Source: DALYLB01 sp046154695 (GTDB lineage Bacteria > Acidobacteriota > Blastocatellia > RBC074). From it: DNA of 22,349 bases. Every line of letters begins with the position of its first letter. The stretch's first letter is position 1. The stretch spans positions 1-22,349 of the forward strand of contig JBJXFI010000008.1 in assembly GCA_046154695.1 (NCBI GenBank), read 5' to 3'. Below, in pieces: positions 1-9,855 of the stretch. A program made the position numbers and the translations under genes. Below the pieces are notes generated by a model. That model was given only the letters and a program-made list of their open reading frames with translations. It did no database searches and had not been told where the DNA came from.

Positions 1-180
1 TCGCTGGCTGTCGCCCGCTTCGCGGGCTCGTTTGTCAATGCTGCCGTTTCCTGGGGCTCCGGCTTCGCCTTCGCCCCAGGCTATACGCTTTCGCCTGCTT
101 CGCAGACTCCCTGAGCTGAGCTTTCAAACCGCCTTCTATGGCGCAAGCTGGCAGCCCGCATCATAAAGCCGCCTTATCTC
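1..180. other. Hairpin-rich non-coding end of window
   Basis: This is the sequence downstream of the SNF2 helicase stop on the minus strand. It holds two clear inverted repeats. One is GCCCGC-ttc-GCGGGC at 13-27. The other is an 8-bp perfect stem, CCTGGGGC at 50-57 with GCCCCAGG at 73-80 and a 15-nt loop. Neither is followed by a T-run on the minus strand, so I do not call an intrinsic terminator. The triplet-like cttcgc recurs several times. A stretch near 142-151 (GCGCAAGCTG) matches half of the palindrome found at 21978-22001 and may be a decayed copy. No coding region is supported here. Confidence 0.45.
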
Positions 181-3006
<2,826 letters not shown>

Positions 3007-3099
3007 TCCGGTTATCCTCGTTCGCTTTCGTTATGCGCGGCTTCCAAAAACCGGCGCATCTTGCCCGTCCAGTATACCTGCCAATTCATCATTGGTTAT

Positions 3100-3127
3100 G
3101 GAGCGCCGAGTTGTTGCTCGGCGCTCC
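3100..3127. repeat. 11-bp perfect hairpin between the helicase genes
   Basis: GGAGCGCCGAG at 3100-3110 pairs perfectly with CTCGGCGCTCC at 3117-3127 across a TTGTTG loop. It is immediately followed by a 10-bp palindrome, GGGCGCGCCC (3129-3138). It sits in the 177-nt spacer between the two co-directional helicase genes. There is no T-run on either strand, so it is more likely an RNA-stability, attenuation or protein-binding element than a plain terminator. Its function is unknown. Confidence 0.6.
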
Positions 3128-3183
3128 CGGGCGCGCCCATTGTTTTCATTGTGGTGGAGTATTCCGGCATATCGATCACGAAA

Positions 3184-6100
3184 TCAATCGGGCCTGCCAG
3201 ATTGCGCCTTCCCGAAAATATGGGGATACCGTTCCAGAATCGTCCTCCATTCATCGTCGTGCGCGAAGCGAAGCACGGTATAGCCCAGGTCTTCAAGCCA
3301 TTCCGTCTTTTGACGGTCGCGCTCGCGGCGCTCCGGAAAATCGTGCACCGGGCCATCGATATAAATCGCAACCTGCTCCTCCCGATAGGCGAAATCCGGC
3401 CGTGTCTGCGCCGCCTCAATCAATTCCTGCGCGTGTGAGGGCAGTCGATGGCCGCCCGCCTCCAAAACGAGCAACCAGCGTCGTTCAAGTTCCGATTCGG
3501 CCTGCCGCAGCAGACGATCAAGATGCAACGCGCGCGGCAGCGAAGCCGGAGATTCTTCGGTGATGGCTTCCTTGAGCTGGAGCAGTTCGTCTCGAATCAG
3601 CTTCCGATCCAGCAATCGATGCTCCCGCTGGTTGTAGTAGCTCATCAGGCAGTCATAGCAGGCGGCCTCGCAATCCTCCCTGGCGCGAAGCGCACGCCGT
3701 AAATCCTCGCCCCCCTCGTCAAAATGACAGATCTCTAGCGCCTTGCCGGCGATCCTGGCCACGGCGTCGGGATCGTCGATCAGACGGCGCAGCACGCCGG
3801 CGCCGCCTTCCGCCGACTCGTAGAACAACAGCAACCGCCGGTTGTTCGGATTCGGCAGTGGGTCCGCCGCGAGTTCGTTGTCTTCGAGCTGATACTGGAT
3901 CTGGATCGCGCTCTTGAGCGCCGCCTGCAGCGAGGCCATGCGCGCATCCCCGACCGGCTCGACCGGCTCGAATAACAGGCAGTTGCGGGTATCCTCAACG
4001 TAGGGAATCACGCGCGCGGTGCGAGGCGAGAGCGGGTCTTCCTGATCGTCGGCCTGCGCATCCAGTTCGTTCTTCCAGTACCCGCGCTCGACATCCAGAA
4101 CAAAGCCGAGCTGCGATTTGTCCTTCCGTCGCGTCCACCCGAGGTTGATGCGCCAGATCGTGGCGGCCGGCCCATACGCGAGCCGGGCGAAAACCTCGCC
4201 GCTGACTTTGACCTCGGCCGTACGGCAGGAGAGCTGGCCCTGCTGTTCGCTGAAGCGCACGCCGCTGAGGATCTCGTATCCCAGGCGCAACCGCTCTTCC
4301 TCGTCGGAGTTGATCTTGTCCCGCCGGCGCGTCGAAACATTCTGCATGCGGAAAAGCGAAGAGAGCGGCGCGTCCAATGGCCGTTTGCATCGCTCGCACA
4401 AATCCACGCCTTCCCCACGCGTCACCGGATGAAGATAACCGCAGGCCTCGCAACGCTTGGCTCGCTGCGTCAGCAAATCGCTGCGTTCACCGTCGCCCGC
4501 ATCCCCCACCGGGAGCATCACCTTGTTGATGACGTACTTCGAGCCCTCGTGATAAACGATCGCGCGCGGCCCGAACTCCGAGATCGCCAGAAACCGTGGG
4601 CGTGAAACGAACTCGTCCCGTTGCTTGCTGCGGCGCGCCGGAATGAAGGCGGACACCGGCAACCGGGGAAAGCTGTATCCGGGCAGAAATCCCTCGCTCG
4701 CGAAATATCGGTAGCTGTAAAAATCGGACTGGGCCAGATTCTCGACCTCGGTAAGCAGCTTGATTTGCGATTCCGCCAGGCTGCGCACCCGCTTTGCCAT
4801 CTCCTTGTCGTAGGGGCTTCGCGAAGCATCGCGAATGATGCGGTTCTGCGCCTCCTGTTCGTGCAGTGCGGCGCGATAGAGGTCACGCCAACGATCGCAG
4901 GTCCGATCGAAGCGAAGCGCCGCTTGCCCCAGGACCTCGGTCAGCCAGCCATCGTGATACCAATCGGAAGCCTCCAATTCCTCGCGGATCGACGTCAGCA
5001 CGCGCACGGCGCGCTGAGCGGCACGTTGTCTCGCGCCCAGGGATTCGATGTCGTGCCGCACATTTGCAAGCAGGGCGAGCGTGGAATTCTCTCCTACATC
5101 GAGGATTTCCTTGAGCGATCTGCCGAGGTTCAGGCTCGTCTCCGCCAGCCAGATGGCCTGCACGTGCGCGCGAACCAGGTCTTGATTGGCGAGATCCAGG
5201 CGGGGCGGAGAGACCTGCCCCGCCACCATCAAACCCGGTCGTTTGAAAAAGTACTGGTCGTGGGGACTCCCGATCGTGCAATAGGTGAAGACGAGCGCAG
5301 GCTGGCCGCTGCGGCCCGCACGACCGCTGCGCTGCGCATAATTGGCGGGCGTGGGCGGAATGTTGCGCAGGTTGACCACGTTGAGTTCCGCGATATCCAC
5401 GCCGAGTTCCATCGTCGGCGAGCAATAAAGAATCGGCAGCTCGGCTTCGCGAAACCGTTTTTCCCGCTCTTCCCGCAATTCATACTGCACCTGCGCCGTA
5501 TGCTCGCGCGCCTCGATCCCCTGCAGATCGTCCGTCACACCTCGATAAAAATCGACAAAGTACGAATTGGTTTTGCCGCCCCCCTCCGGCTGGTTCGGCA
5601 TCCGGATCGGGTCCTCGAAAGCCGCCGTGCCATCGCCAACCATCCAGCGAATGGTGGACGCCAGCAGTTGATATCCTGGCCCCTCGCCTTTTCGCTCTTC
5701 CGCGACCTTTGTCACCAGCCCCGCATCGGCCAGAACGCGCAGGAGATCCGCGATGACGGCCTCGGTCGCCTGAATATCCAGGCGAGGAGGAGGAGGAGCT
5801 GGATGTTCGAACGTGGTATTGCGCCGCAGGTATTGACCGAAGCCGCCGCGCGCCGAAAGATAAGTGTTTTCGGCGGGATCGCTGGGCCGGCGTGAACGAC
5901 CGAAAAGAATCCCGGCGAAATCCAGTTTCTCGTTCTCATCGACCGCCCAGGGCGAAACGAGCCGCTGGTTGCTCTGCTGCTTGATCTTCTCCTGCTCCCG
6001 GGAATCGAGATAGCTGACATTGATCGTCAGTTCGCGTCGCATGTAATCCAACAGGACTTTCGCGATCCTCCGCCGTGTCTCCGGCCGCGCCGAGGTCAGT

Positions 6101-8397
6101 GTAGGATGGCACGATTCCCACATCTCCTCCGCTGCGCACAATTCATCAAGCGACTGATACTCGATCCGCAGGAGCCCGCATTGTTCCAGATTCGGCATGG
6201 TGATTCGCCAGCCACGTTCGAGATCCCGATACAGCCGGTACCCGATCACCTCGCGGAGAGCGCGATCGGTGTCCTTGATGTTCTGAAACTTTTCGTCCGG
6301 GTTCTTGGCGTAGAGCCTGCGCGCAAGCGCCAACGCGTCGAAGACTTTCCCCGTCAGCTCGTCATATCCGACTCCCGCCTCCCCCGCACGCGCGACGGCT
6401 CGATAAAGCGCGGAGCGCAACAGAGTGGTCTCGATGAAATCGTTGAAATGCCCGGCCTGCAGCGAGGCATCCTGCCGGTTATCGGTGAAACTGAGAAGCT
6501 TTCGCGCACGCTCAGGGAGCGAGGATCGGCGAAGGCGGCGGATTGCGGACAGGCTCGTGATCGTCGTGGCCGTGCTCCGCCCCTCCGAGCCTAGCGAAGA
6601 GAGTTTGGCGAAATCATCCCGCTGGCGCATGCCGTACGCCACGCCGCAATGAAGGCAAAACCGGAACGGCGCCTCTAAATAGCTGACGATGACCCCATCC
6701 GGATTCTCCGCTCCATCCGTCCCGACCCGAAGCGGCTCTGGCAGATACTCACGGCGGTCTTTTCGAACGCGCCAGCCGTCACCTCTTTCCTCCAACCAAT
6801 CGTCCGGAATGCGGTTGCCGCTCACGATCTCCGCCTCGCTTTCGGGGAAGGGAGCTTCCGAACTTAAAAATAAAAACCCTGCGCGGCTTTCATCGTCGCT
6901 CAATTGATCATTCAATTGGCGCGGAAGAAAGCAGCCCGGCCGATCCCCACAACCGGCAATGCGGCGCACGGCGTAATATTCATGACCACACTCGCGGCAG
7001 AACACGAGCGGTAGCAGGATATGTTCGCGCGATCCGGGCCTGAATTGCTGCCCGTAGATCGTCAGATGGCGCGCGTCCTCAGGTTCCAGCGTGGAATAGA
7101 CCGTGTCGCCGCGACTAATGAATTGATGCAGGCGAAACGCAAACGGCGAGAAGCCGGTTTCCGGATTCTTCTCGCATTCGCAGCCGGCGAGCAACGCCCG
7201 CTGAATCGCCGTTTGACATGACGCGTAGGCCAGGCCCGTCAGATCGGCGAGTTTCCGGGCGGCGCCCTCCTCGCCAGGAATACTCTGCGGCCGGCAGCGC
7301 ACCAGCCGCCCGTCCCGCAGTTCCACTCCCATCGTACTTTCTATCCAGATCGCCAGCGGGTCCTCAATGAAGGCGGCAAATTCCCTGGAGATGGGCCCGC
7401 CTTCCGCAACGCCGTTGATGCGATCCTTCAATGCCTGAATGAAAGCCTCATCATTCGGATTTCGATCCGGCGTCGTGCGACGCAGGGTCTCCATGATGAC
7501 GGCTTCCGACCGAACCTCCGCGCCAAAAAGCCGCGAGGCCACACGGGCGACGTCCTCACGCTGTTCGTCGAAACTCCCGCTCCCCGCGATGGTCGCCGAC
7601 GTCCCAATGCATTGGAGTTTTTCCGCATCCAGACGATCCCGCAGACGCCTCACCAACAACGCGACATCCGCTCCCTGCCTTCCCCGATACGTGTGCAGTT
7701 CATCCAACACCAGAAACCGCAGGTGCTGCGCCGCCACAAGAATTTTTTTCTCCACTGGCCGGGTGAGAATCAGTTCAAGCATGACGTAATTGGTGAGAAG
7801 AATGTCGGGCGGATTTTCTAGAATTCGATCGCGCTCCTCTCTGTTTTCCTGTCCCGTGTACTTATCGAATGTAACCGGCTCTTTTCCTGCGGGGTAGCCG
7901 TTGCGGAGGAACTTTTCCAACTCGCCATACTGGCTATTGGCCAACGCGTTCATCGGATAGACGACGATCGCCTGAATTCCCCTCCCCGATCCGCGCCGCA
8001 GCACGGAATCGACGATGGGAATGATGTACGCCAGGCTTTTTCCCGATCCCGTCCCCGTCGTCAAGACATAATGATCGCCGCGGTGGGCCGCGGCGATCGC
8101 CTCCGCCTGGTGCCGGTGCAGATTGAGTGGGCTTCCCGAAGTGAGGACCTCTTTCTTGTCCCGGCGAAAAATGTTCGCACACTCCGCGTGCAATTCCCCG
8201 CGGGCCACCAGGTTCTCAATTGCCGATCCTCGGGCGAATGCCGGATTCAATTGAATCAAGGGCTCGGGATAAAAGACGCCTTCGCGCATCTGCTGCTCGA
8301 CATAGTTGTTGATCCGCCCGTCGCGAATCCGAATAAAGCTCCGGACATAGGCGGAGTAATCGTCGATCAATTGGTCGCGAAACTCGAAAATGTTCAT
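3184..8397 (-). CDS. Giant DEAD/DEAH helicase with DUF1998-like and C-terminal nuclease-like domains
   Basis: This is a 1737-residue superfamily 2 helicase. The first RecA lobe has Walker A TGTGSGKS at 114-121, DELH at 232-235 and SAT at 267-269. The second lobe has a QRSGRAGRSGQ box near residue 1020. Cysteine clusters lie near 464-487 (CRECG with a later C-G-x4-C), near 580 (CLHC) and at about 1316-1343 (CEACG with CERC). Near 1560-1585, EICHF and CEAACYDC give the four cysteines typical of the DUF1998/MZB zinc domain, preceded by FYESAEGGAGV. The last 75 or so residues resemble DUF559/Vsr nucleases: PDFAY, then IYIDGPVHD, then a GYTVLRF strand. I chose the ATG giving MNIFEFRD because related helicases begin this way; a GTG 14 codons upstream (8439) is possible. 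Relatives are MrfA, DrmA/DrmB and DruE. The likely role is DNA translocation and cleavage in phage or plasmid defence, which is inferred. Confidence 0.85.
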   Translation of the reverse strand: MNIFEFRDQLIDDYSAYVRSFIRIRDGRINNYVEQQMREGVFYPEPLIQLNPAFARGSAIENLVARGELHAECANIFRRDKKEVLTSGSPLNLHRHQAEAIAAAHRGDHYVLTTGTGSGKSLAYIIPIVDSVLRRGSGRGIQAIVVYPMNALANSQYGELEKFLRNGYPAGKEPVTFDKYTGQENREERDRILENPPDILLTNYVMLELILTRPVEKKILVAAQHLRFLVLDELHTYRGRQGADVALLVRRLRDRLDAEKLQCIGTSATIAGSGSFDEQREDVARVASRLFGAEVRSEAVIMETLRRTTPDRNPNDEAFIQALKDRINGVAEGGPISREFAAFIEDPLAIWIESTMGVELRDGRLVRCRPQSIPGEEGAARKLADLTGLAYASCQTAIQRALLAGCECEKNPETGFSPFAFRLHQFISRGDTVYSTLEPEDARHLTIYGQQFRPGSREHILLPLVFCRECGHEYYAVRRIAGCGDRPGCFLPRQLNDQLSDDESRAGFLFLSSEAPFPESEAEIVSGNRIPDDWLEERGDGWRVRKDRREYLPEPLRVGTDGAENPDGVIVSYLEAPFRFCLHCGVAYGMRQRDDFAKLSSLGSEGRSTATTITSLSAIRRLRRSSLPERARKLLSFTDNRQDASLQAGHFNDFIETTLLRSALYRAVARAGEAGVGYDELTGKVFDALALARRLYAKNPDEKFQNIKDTDRALREVIGYRLYRDLERGWRITMPNLEQCGLLRIEYQSLDELCAAEEMWESCHPTLTSARPETRRRIAKVLLDYMRRELTINVSYLDSREQEKIKQQSNQRLVSPWAVDENEKLDFAGILFGRSRRPSDPAENTYLSARGGFGQYLRRNTTFEHPAPPPPRLDIQATEAVIADLLRVLADAGLVTKVAEERKGEGPGYQLLASTIRWMVGDGTAAFEDPIRMPNQPEGGGKTNSYFVDFYRGVTDDLQGIEAREHTAQVQYELREEREKRFREAELPILYCSPTMELGVDIAELNVVNLRNIPPTPANYAQRSGRAGRSGQPALVFTYCTIGSPHDQYFFKRPGLMVAGQVSPPRLDLANQDLVRAHVQAIWLAETSLNLGRSLKEILDVGENSTLALLANVRHDIESLGARQRAAQRAVRVLTSIREELEASDWYHDGWLTEVLGQAALRFDRTCDRWRDLYRAALHEQEAQNRIIRDASRSPYDKEMAKRVRSLAESQIKLLTEVENLAQSDFYSYRYFASEGFLPGYSFPRLPVSAFIPARRSKQRDEFVSRPRFLAISEFGPRAIVYHEGSKYVINKVMLPVGDAGDGERSDLLTQRAKRCEACGYLHPVTRGEGVDLCERCKRPLDAPLSSLFRMQNVSTRRRDKINSDEEERLRLGYEILSGVRFSEQQGQLSCRTAEVKVSGEVFARLAYGPAATIWRINLGWTRRKDKSQLGFVLDVERGYWKNELDAQADDQEDPLSPRTARVIPYVEDTRNCLLFEPVEPVGDARMASLQAALKSAIQIQYQLEDNELAADPLPNPNNRRLLLFYESAEGGAGVLRRLIDDPDAVARIAGKALEICHFDEGGEDLRRALRAREDCEAACYDCLMSYYNQREHRLLDRKLIRDELLQLKEAITEESPASLPRALHLDRLLRQAESELERRWLLVLEAGGHRLPSHAQELIEAAQTRPDFAYREEQVAIYIDGPVHDFPERRERDRQKTEWLEDLGYTVLRFAHDDEWRTILERYPHIFGKAQSGRPD

Positions 8398-8720
8398 TTG
8401 ATCATCATGAAAAGTTCTGCACACCGCCCATCTCAGCACTCAATCCTGACTTCGGTAATACGCGAAAGCGCTGCGTGCTTCCTTACCACCGACCGGAAAG
8501 GAAGTAATAGGAACGAAACGATCTTTTCAATCTATTCGCTTTATGGAGCAAGTGAAATGGCGACGGCCGACGCCATGGATCGGATTGGCGCAGGTATAAG
8601 CTTTGTCAATTCGTGGGGCTGCAATTTTGTGCCATCTATAGCCGAAACGTGGGCGCGGCTGAAAGTACGACGGTTGGATTATTACAACCGACAGGAGTTC
8701 GATGTCAACAATTATCCGCT
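8398..8720. other. AT-richer intergenic region upstream of the helicase module
   Basis: This 323-base spacer between the helicase operon and the toxin-antitoxin remnant is visibly richer in A+T than the flanking genes. It contains a small inverted repeat, CGGTTG at 8671-8676 with CAACCG at 8685-8690, which is a possible operator. A TTGACA occurs on the minus strand at 8604-8609 without a convincing partner box. Short open frames exist on both strands but show no family resemblance or ribosome binding site. It presumably holds the promoter of the helicase pair. Confidence 0.4.
8504..8530 (-). promoter_or_regulatory. Weak sigma70-like promoter candidate for the helicase pair
   Basis: On the minus strand, TTGAAA (8525-8530) and TATTAC (8504-8509) are separated by 15 bp. 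The -35 box matches five of six consensus bases and the -10 box four of six, but the spacer is short. It lies about 105 bp upstream of the chosen helicase start. It is the best-matching pair I noticed in this spacer and remains weak. Confidence 0.2.
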
Positions 8721-9177
8721 TTACTCCTGTAAATCCGGCCACCTTTCTGACACAGCGTCACTCTTTAAAATTTCTGCAAATGATTCAGGAGTGACGATCT
8801 GAATGCCTTCGTAATGGCCGAGCGAGAGCAAATCCCGATCCCGTGCGACAAGAAATCCCGCCCCTGCCTTAATGGCTGTCGCAAGGATGAAATCATCGTT
8901 GCGATCCCGGACGACCCGGATCTCAGGAAGATTGCTTACGAGTGCGGCAAGATCGCAGGCGGCTGATAAAATATGCGACCTCTTCATCCGTATATCCGTA
9001 CCGCATACGGAGGCGTTGATGGGTACAAAGTCTGTTTTGCGATTCAGCGAGAATCTCCTTCGAGAGGAAAAGCTCAAATTCCTTTGCCAGTGCGCGTTCA
9101 ACAAGCGAGCGTGATCGTCCATTGGGAGTGAGAAGAGCGGAAATCAAAACGGAAGTATCAAAGACGGCTTTTACCAT
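8721..9177 (-). pseudogene. Frameshifted PIN-domain toxin (VapC-like, COG1569-type)
   Basis: Two minus-strand frames together make one PIN-domain ribonuclease of about 151 residues, the usual length of the family. The first frame starts at ATG 9177 with MVKAVFDTSVLISALL (first catalytic Asp in FDTS) and contains the conserved acidic helix LSKEILAE. It runs to about DEEVAYFISRL. The second frame continues with LAALVSNLPEIRVVRDRNDD, then ARDRDLLSLGHYEGI and a C-terminal VTPESF motif, ending at TAA 8721-8723. The switch needs a shift of one base near 8953-8966, within a GC-rich GCCGCC stretch. The gene begins 5 nt after the upstream antitoxin-like gene. As written the toxin cannot be made intact. 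A sequencing error or natural frameshifting are the alternatives. Confidence 0.75.
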
Positions 9178-9182
9178 TCGGG

Positions 9183-9464
9183 CTACCCGGCGCGTTCCTC
9201 AATGCGCATTTGCCTGACTTGCTCGGCGATCCACTCTTCTTCTTCGCGGGGGGACATTTGCGGCTGGCCTGGAAGCTGTTTCTCGCGATTCATCAACTCA
9301 TCCCACTTCGACCAGTTCTCTTCGTTCGGCGGCCCGATGACCGCACGTCGTTCGAGGCTTTCAACGATCAGAGCGGTTCCTTCGGATGCGGTGAAGCGGC
9401 GAAGCAGGGCAAGAAGTGCTTCGAGCTTCGATTCGTCTTTCAGTCTGATTACAAGTTCTGTCAT
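9183..9464 (-). CDS. Probable antitoxin partner of the PIN-domain toxin
   Basis: This encodes a 93-residue, charged, helical protein beginning MTELVIRLKDESKLEALL and ending in a glutamate/arginine-rich tail (REEEEWIAEQVRQMR). The ATG at 9464 is favoured over a start 22 codons upstream because GGAGGG lies 5 nt before it. Its size, its position immediately upstream of the PIN gene (5-nt gap) and the hydrophobic-charged N-terminal pattern fit the antitoxin of a type II pair. I do not recognise a specific antitoxin fold from the sequence alone. The tail would be expected to wrap the toxin and the N-terminal part to dimerise. With the toxin frameshifted, this gene may be an orphan antitoxin. Confidence 0.6.
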   Translation of the reverse strand: MTELVIRLKDESKLEALLALLRRFTASEGTALIVESLERRAVIGPPNEENWSKWDELMNREKQLPGQPQMSPREEEEWIAEQVRQMRIEERAG

Positions 9465-9557
9465 CACATCCCTCCATTCAAGGGGCTGATTCCCGGCGGT
9501 CAAGCATACCTCAGAGTGTCGGCCCGGCAAAGAGGAGGCAGGAAGCCCCCCCTTTCC

Positions 9558-9704
9558 TCACCGTCCCGACGCCGCCTTGCCTTCCTCCTTCAGCTCCATC
9601 ACGACGCGATGCGGTTCCCCCGTGAACTCAAAGACGGCAACCGCCTGAAGGCCAACGGCATTTAGCCGCTCGCATATGCATGCGCCCTGGCCGCGTGATT
9701 CAGA
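9558..9704 (-). pseudogene. Possible C-terminal coding remnant overlapping repeat element A
   Basis: The minus strand has an open frame of at least 48 codons ending in TGA at 9558-9560. Its final part reads like real protein (VAVFEFTGEPHRVVMELKEE, then a short GKAASGR tail) with mostly G/C third positions. No start codon with a ribosome binding site is visible. Upstream the frame runs through the hairpin element starting near 9641. It could be the tail of a gene interrupted by the repeat, or chance coding potential. I recognise no family. Confidence 0.25.
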
Positions 9705-9846
9705 AGAGGATAACGGAACTGACGGAAATAACGGAACAAACGAAACAAGGCCGGGAAGAGTCCGTTTGTTCCGTTATTTCCGTCTGTTCCATGCTTTGCT
9801 TTCTTCTTTCGTTCACTTCATGCCATTGGCCTGAAAGCGGAACTCC
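9641..9846. repeat. Palindromic repeat element, copy A
   Basis: The core is a hairpin with 28-nt arms at 9715-9742 and 9763-9790, matching at 27 of 28 positions around a 20-nt loop. Each arm is built of 9-bp units of the form GGAA(C/A)nnAC. Outward-facing copies of a GCCRTTGGCCT motif flank the core: on the minus strand at 9641-9662 and on the plus strand at 9820-9840. The right end runs to GGAACTCC at 9846, only 9 nt from the stop codon of the receptor gene. A second copy in the same orientation lies at 13365-13566. No transposase is present, so if mobile it is non-autonomous (MITE- or REP-like). Confidence 0.75.
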
Positions 9847-9855
9847 GAGCGAGCG

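Noticed and set aside
50..80. Hairpin downstream of the SNF2 gene as a terminator
   Set aside because: The stem is only 8 bp with a 15-nt loop, lies about 100 nt past the stop, and no T-run follows on the minus strand.
8527..8742. Minus-strand 71-codon frame upstream of the helicases
   Set aside because: No ribosome binding site, no family resemblance, and it overlaps the end of the PIN toxin remnant.
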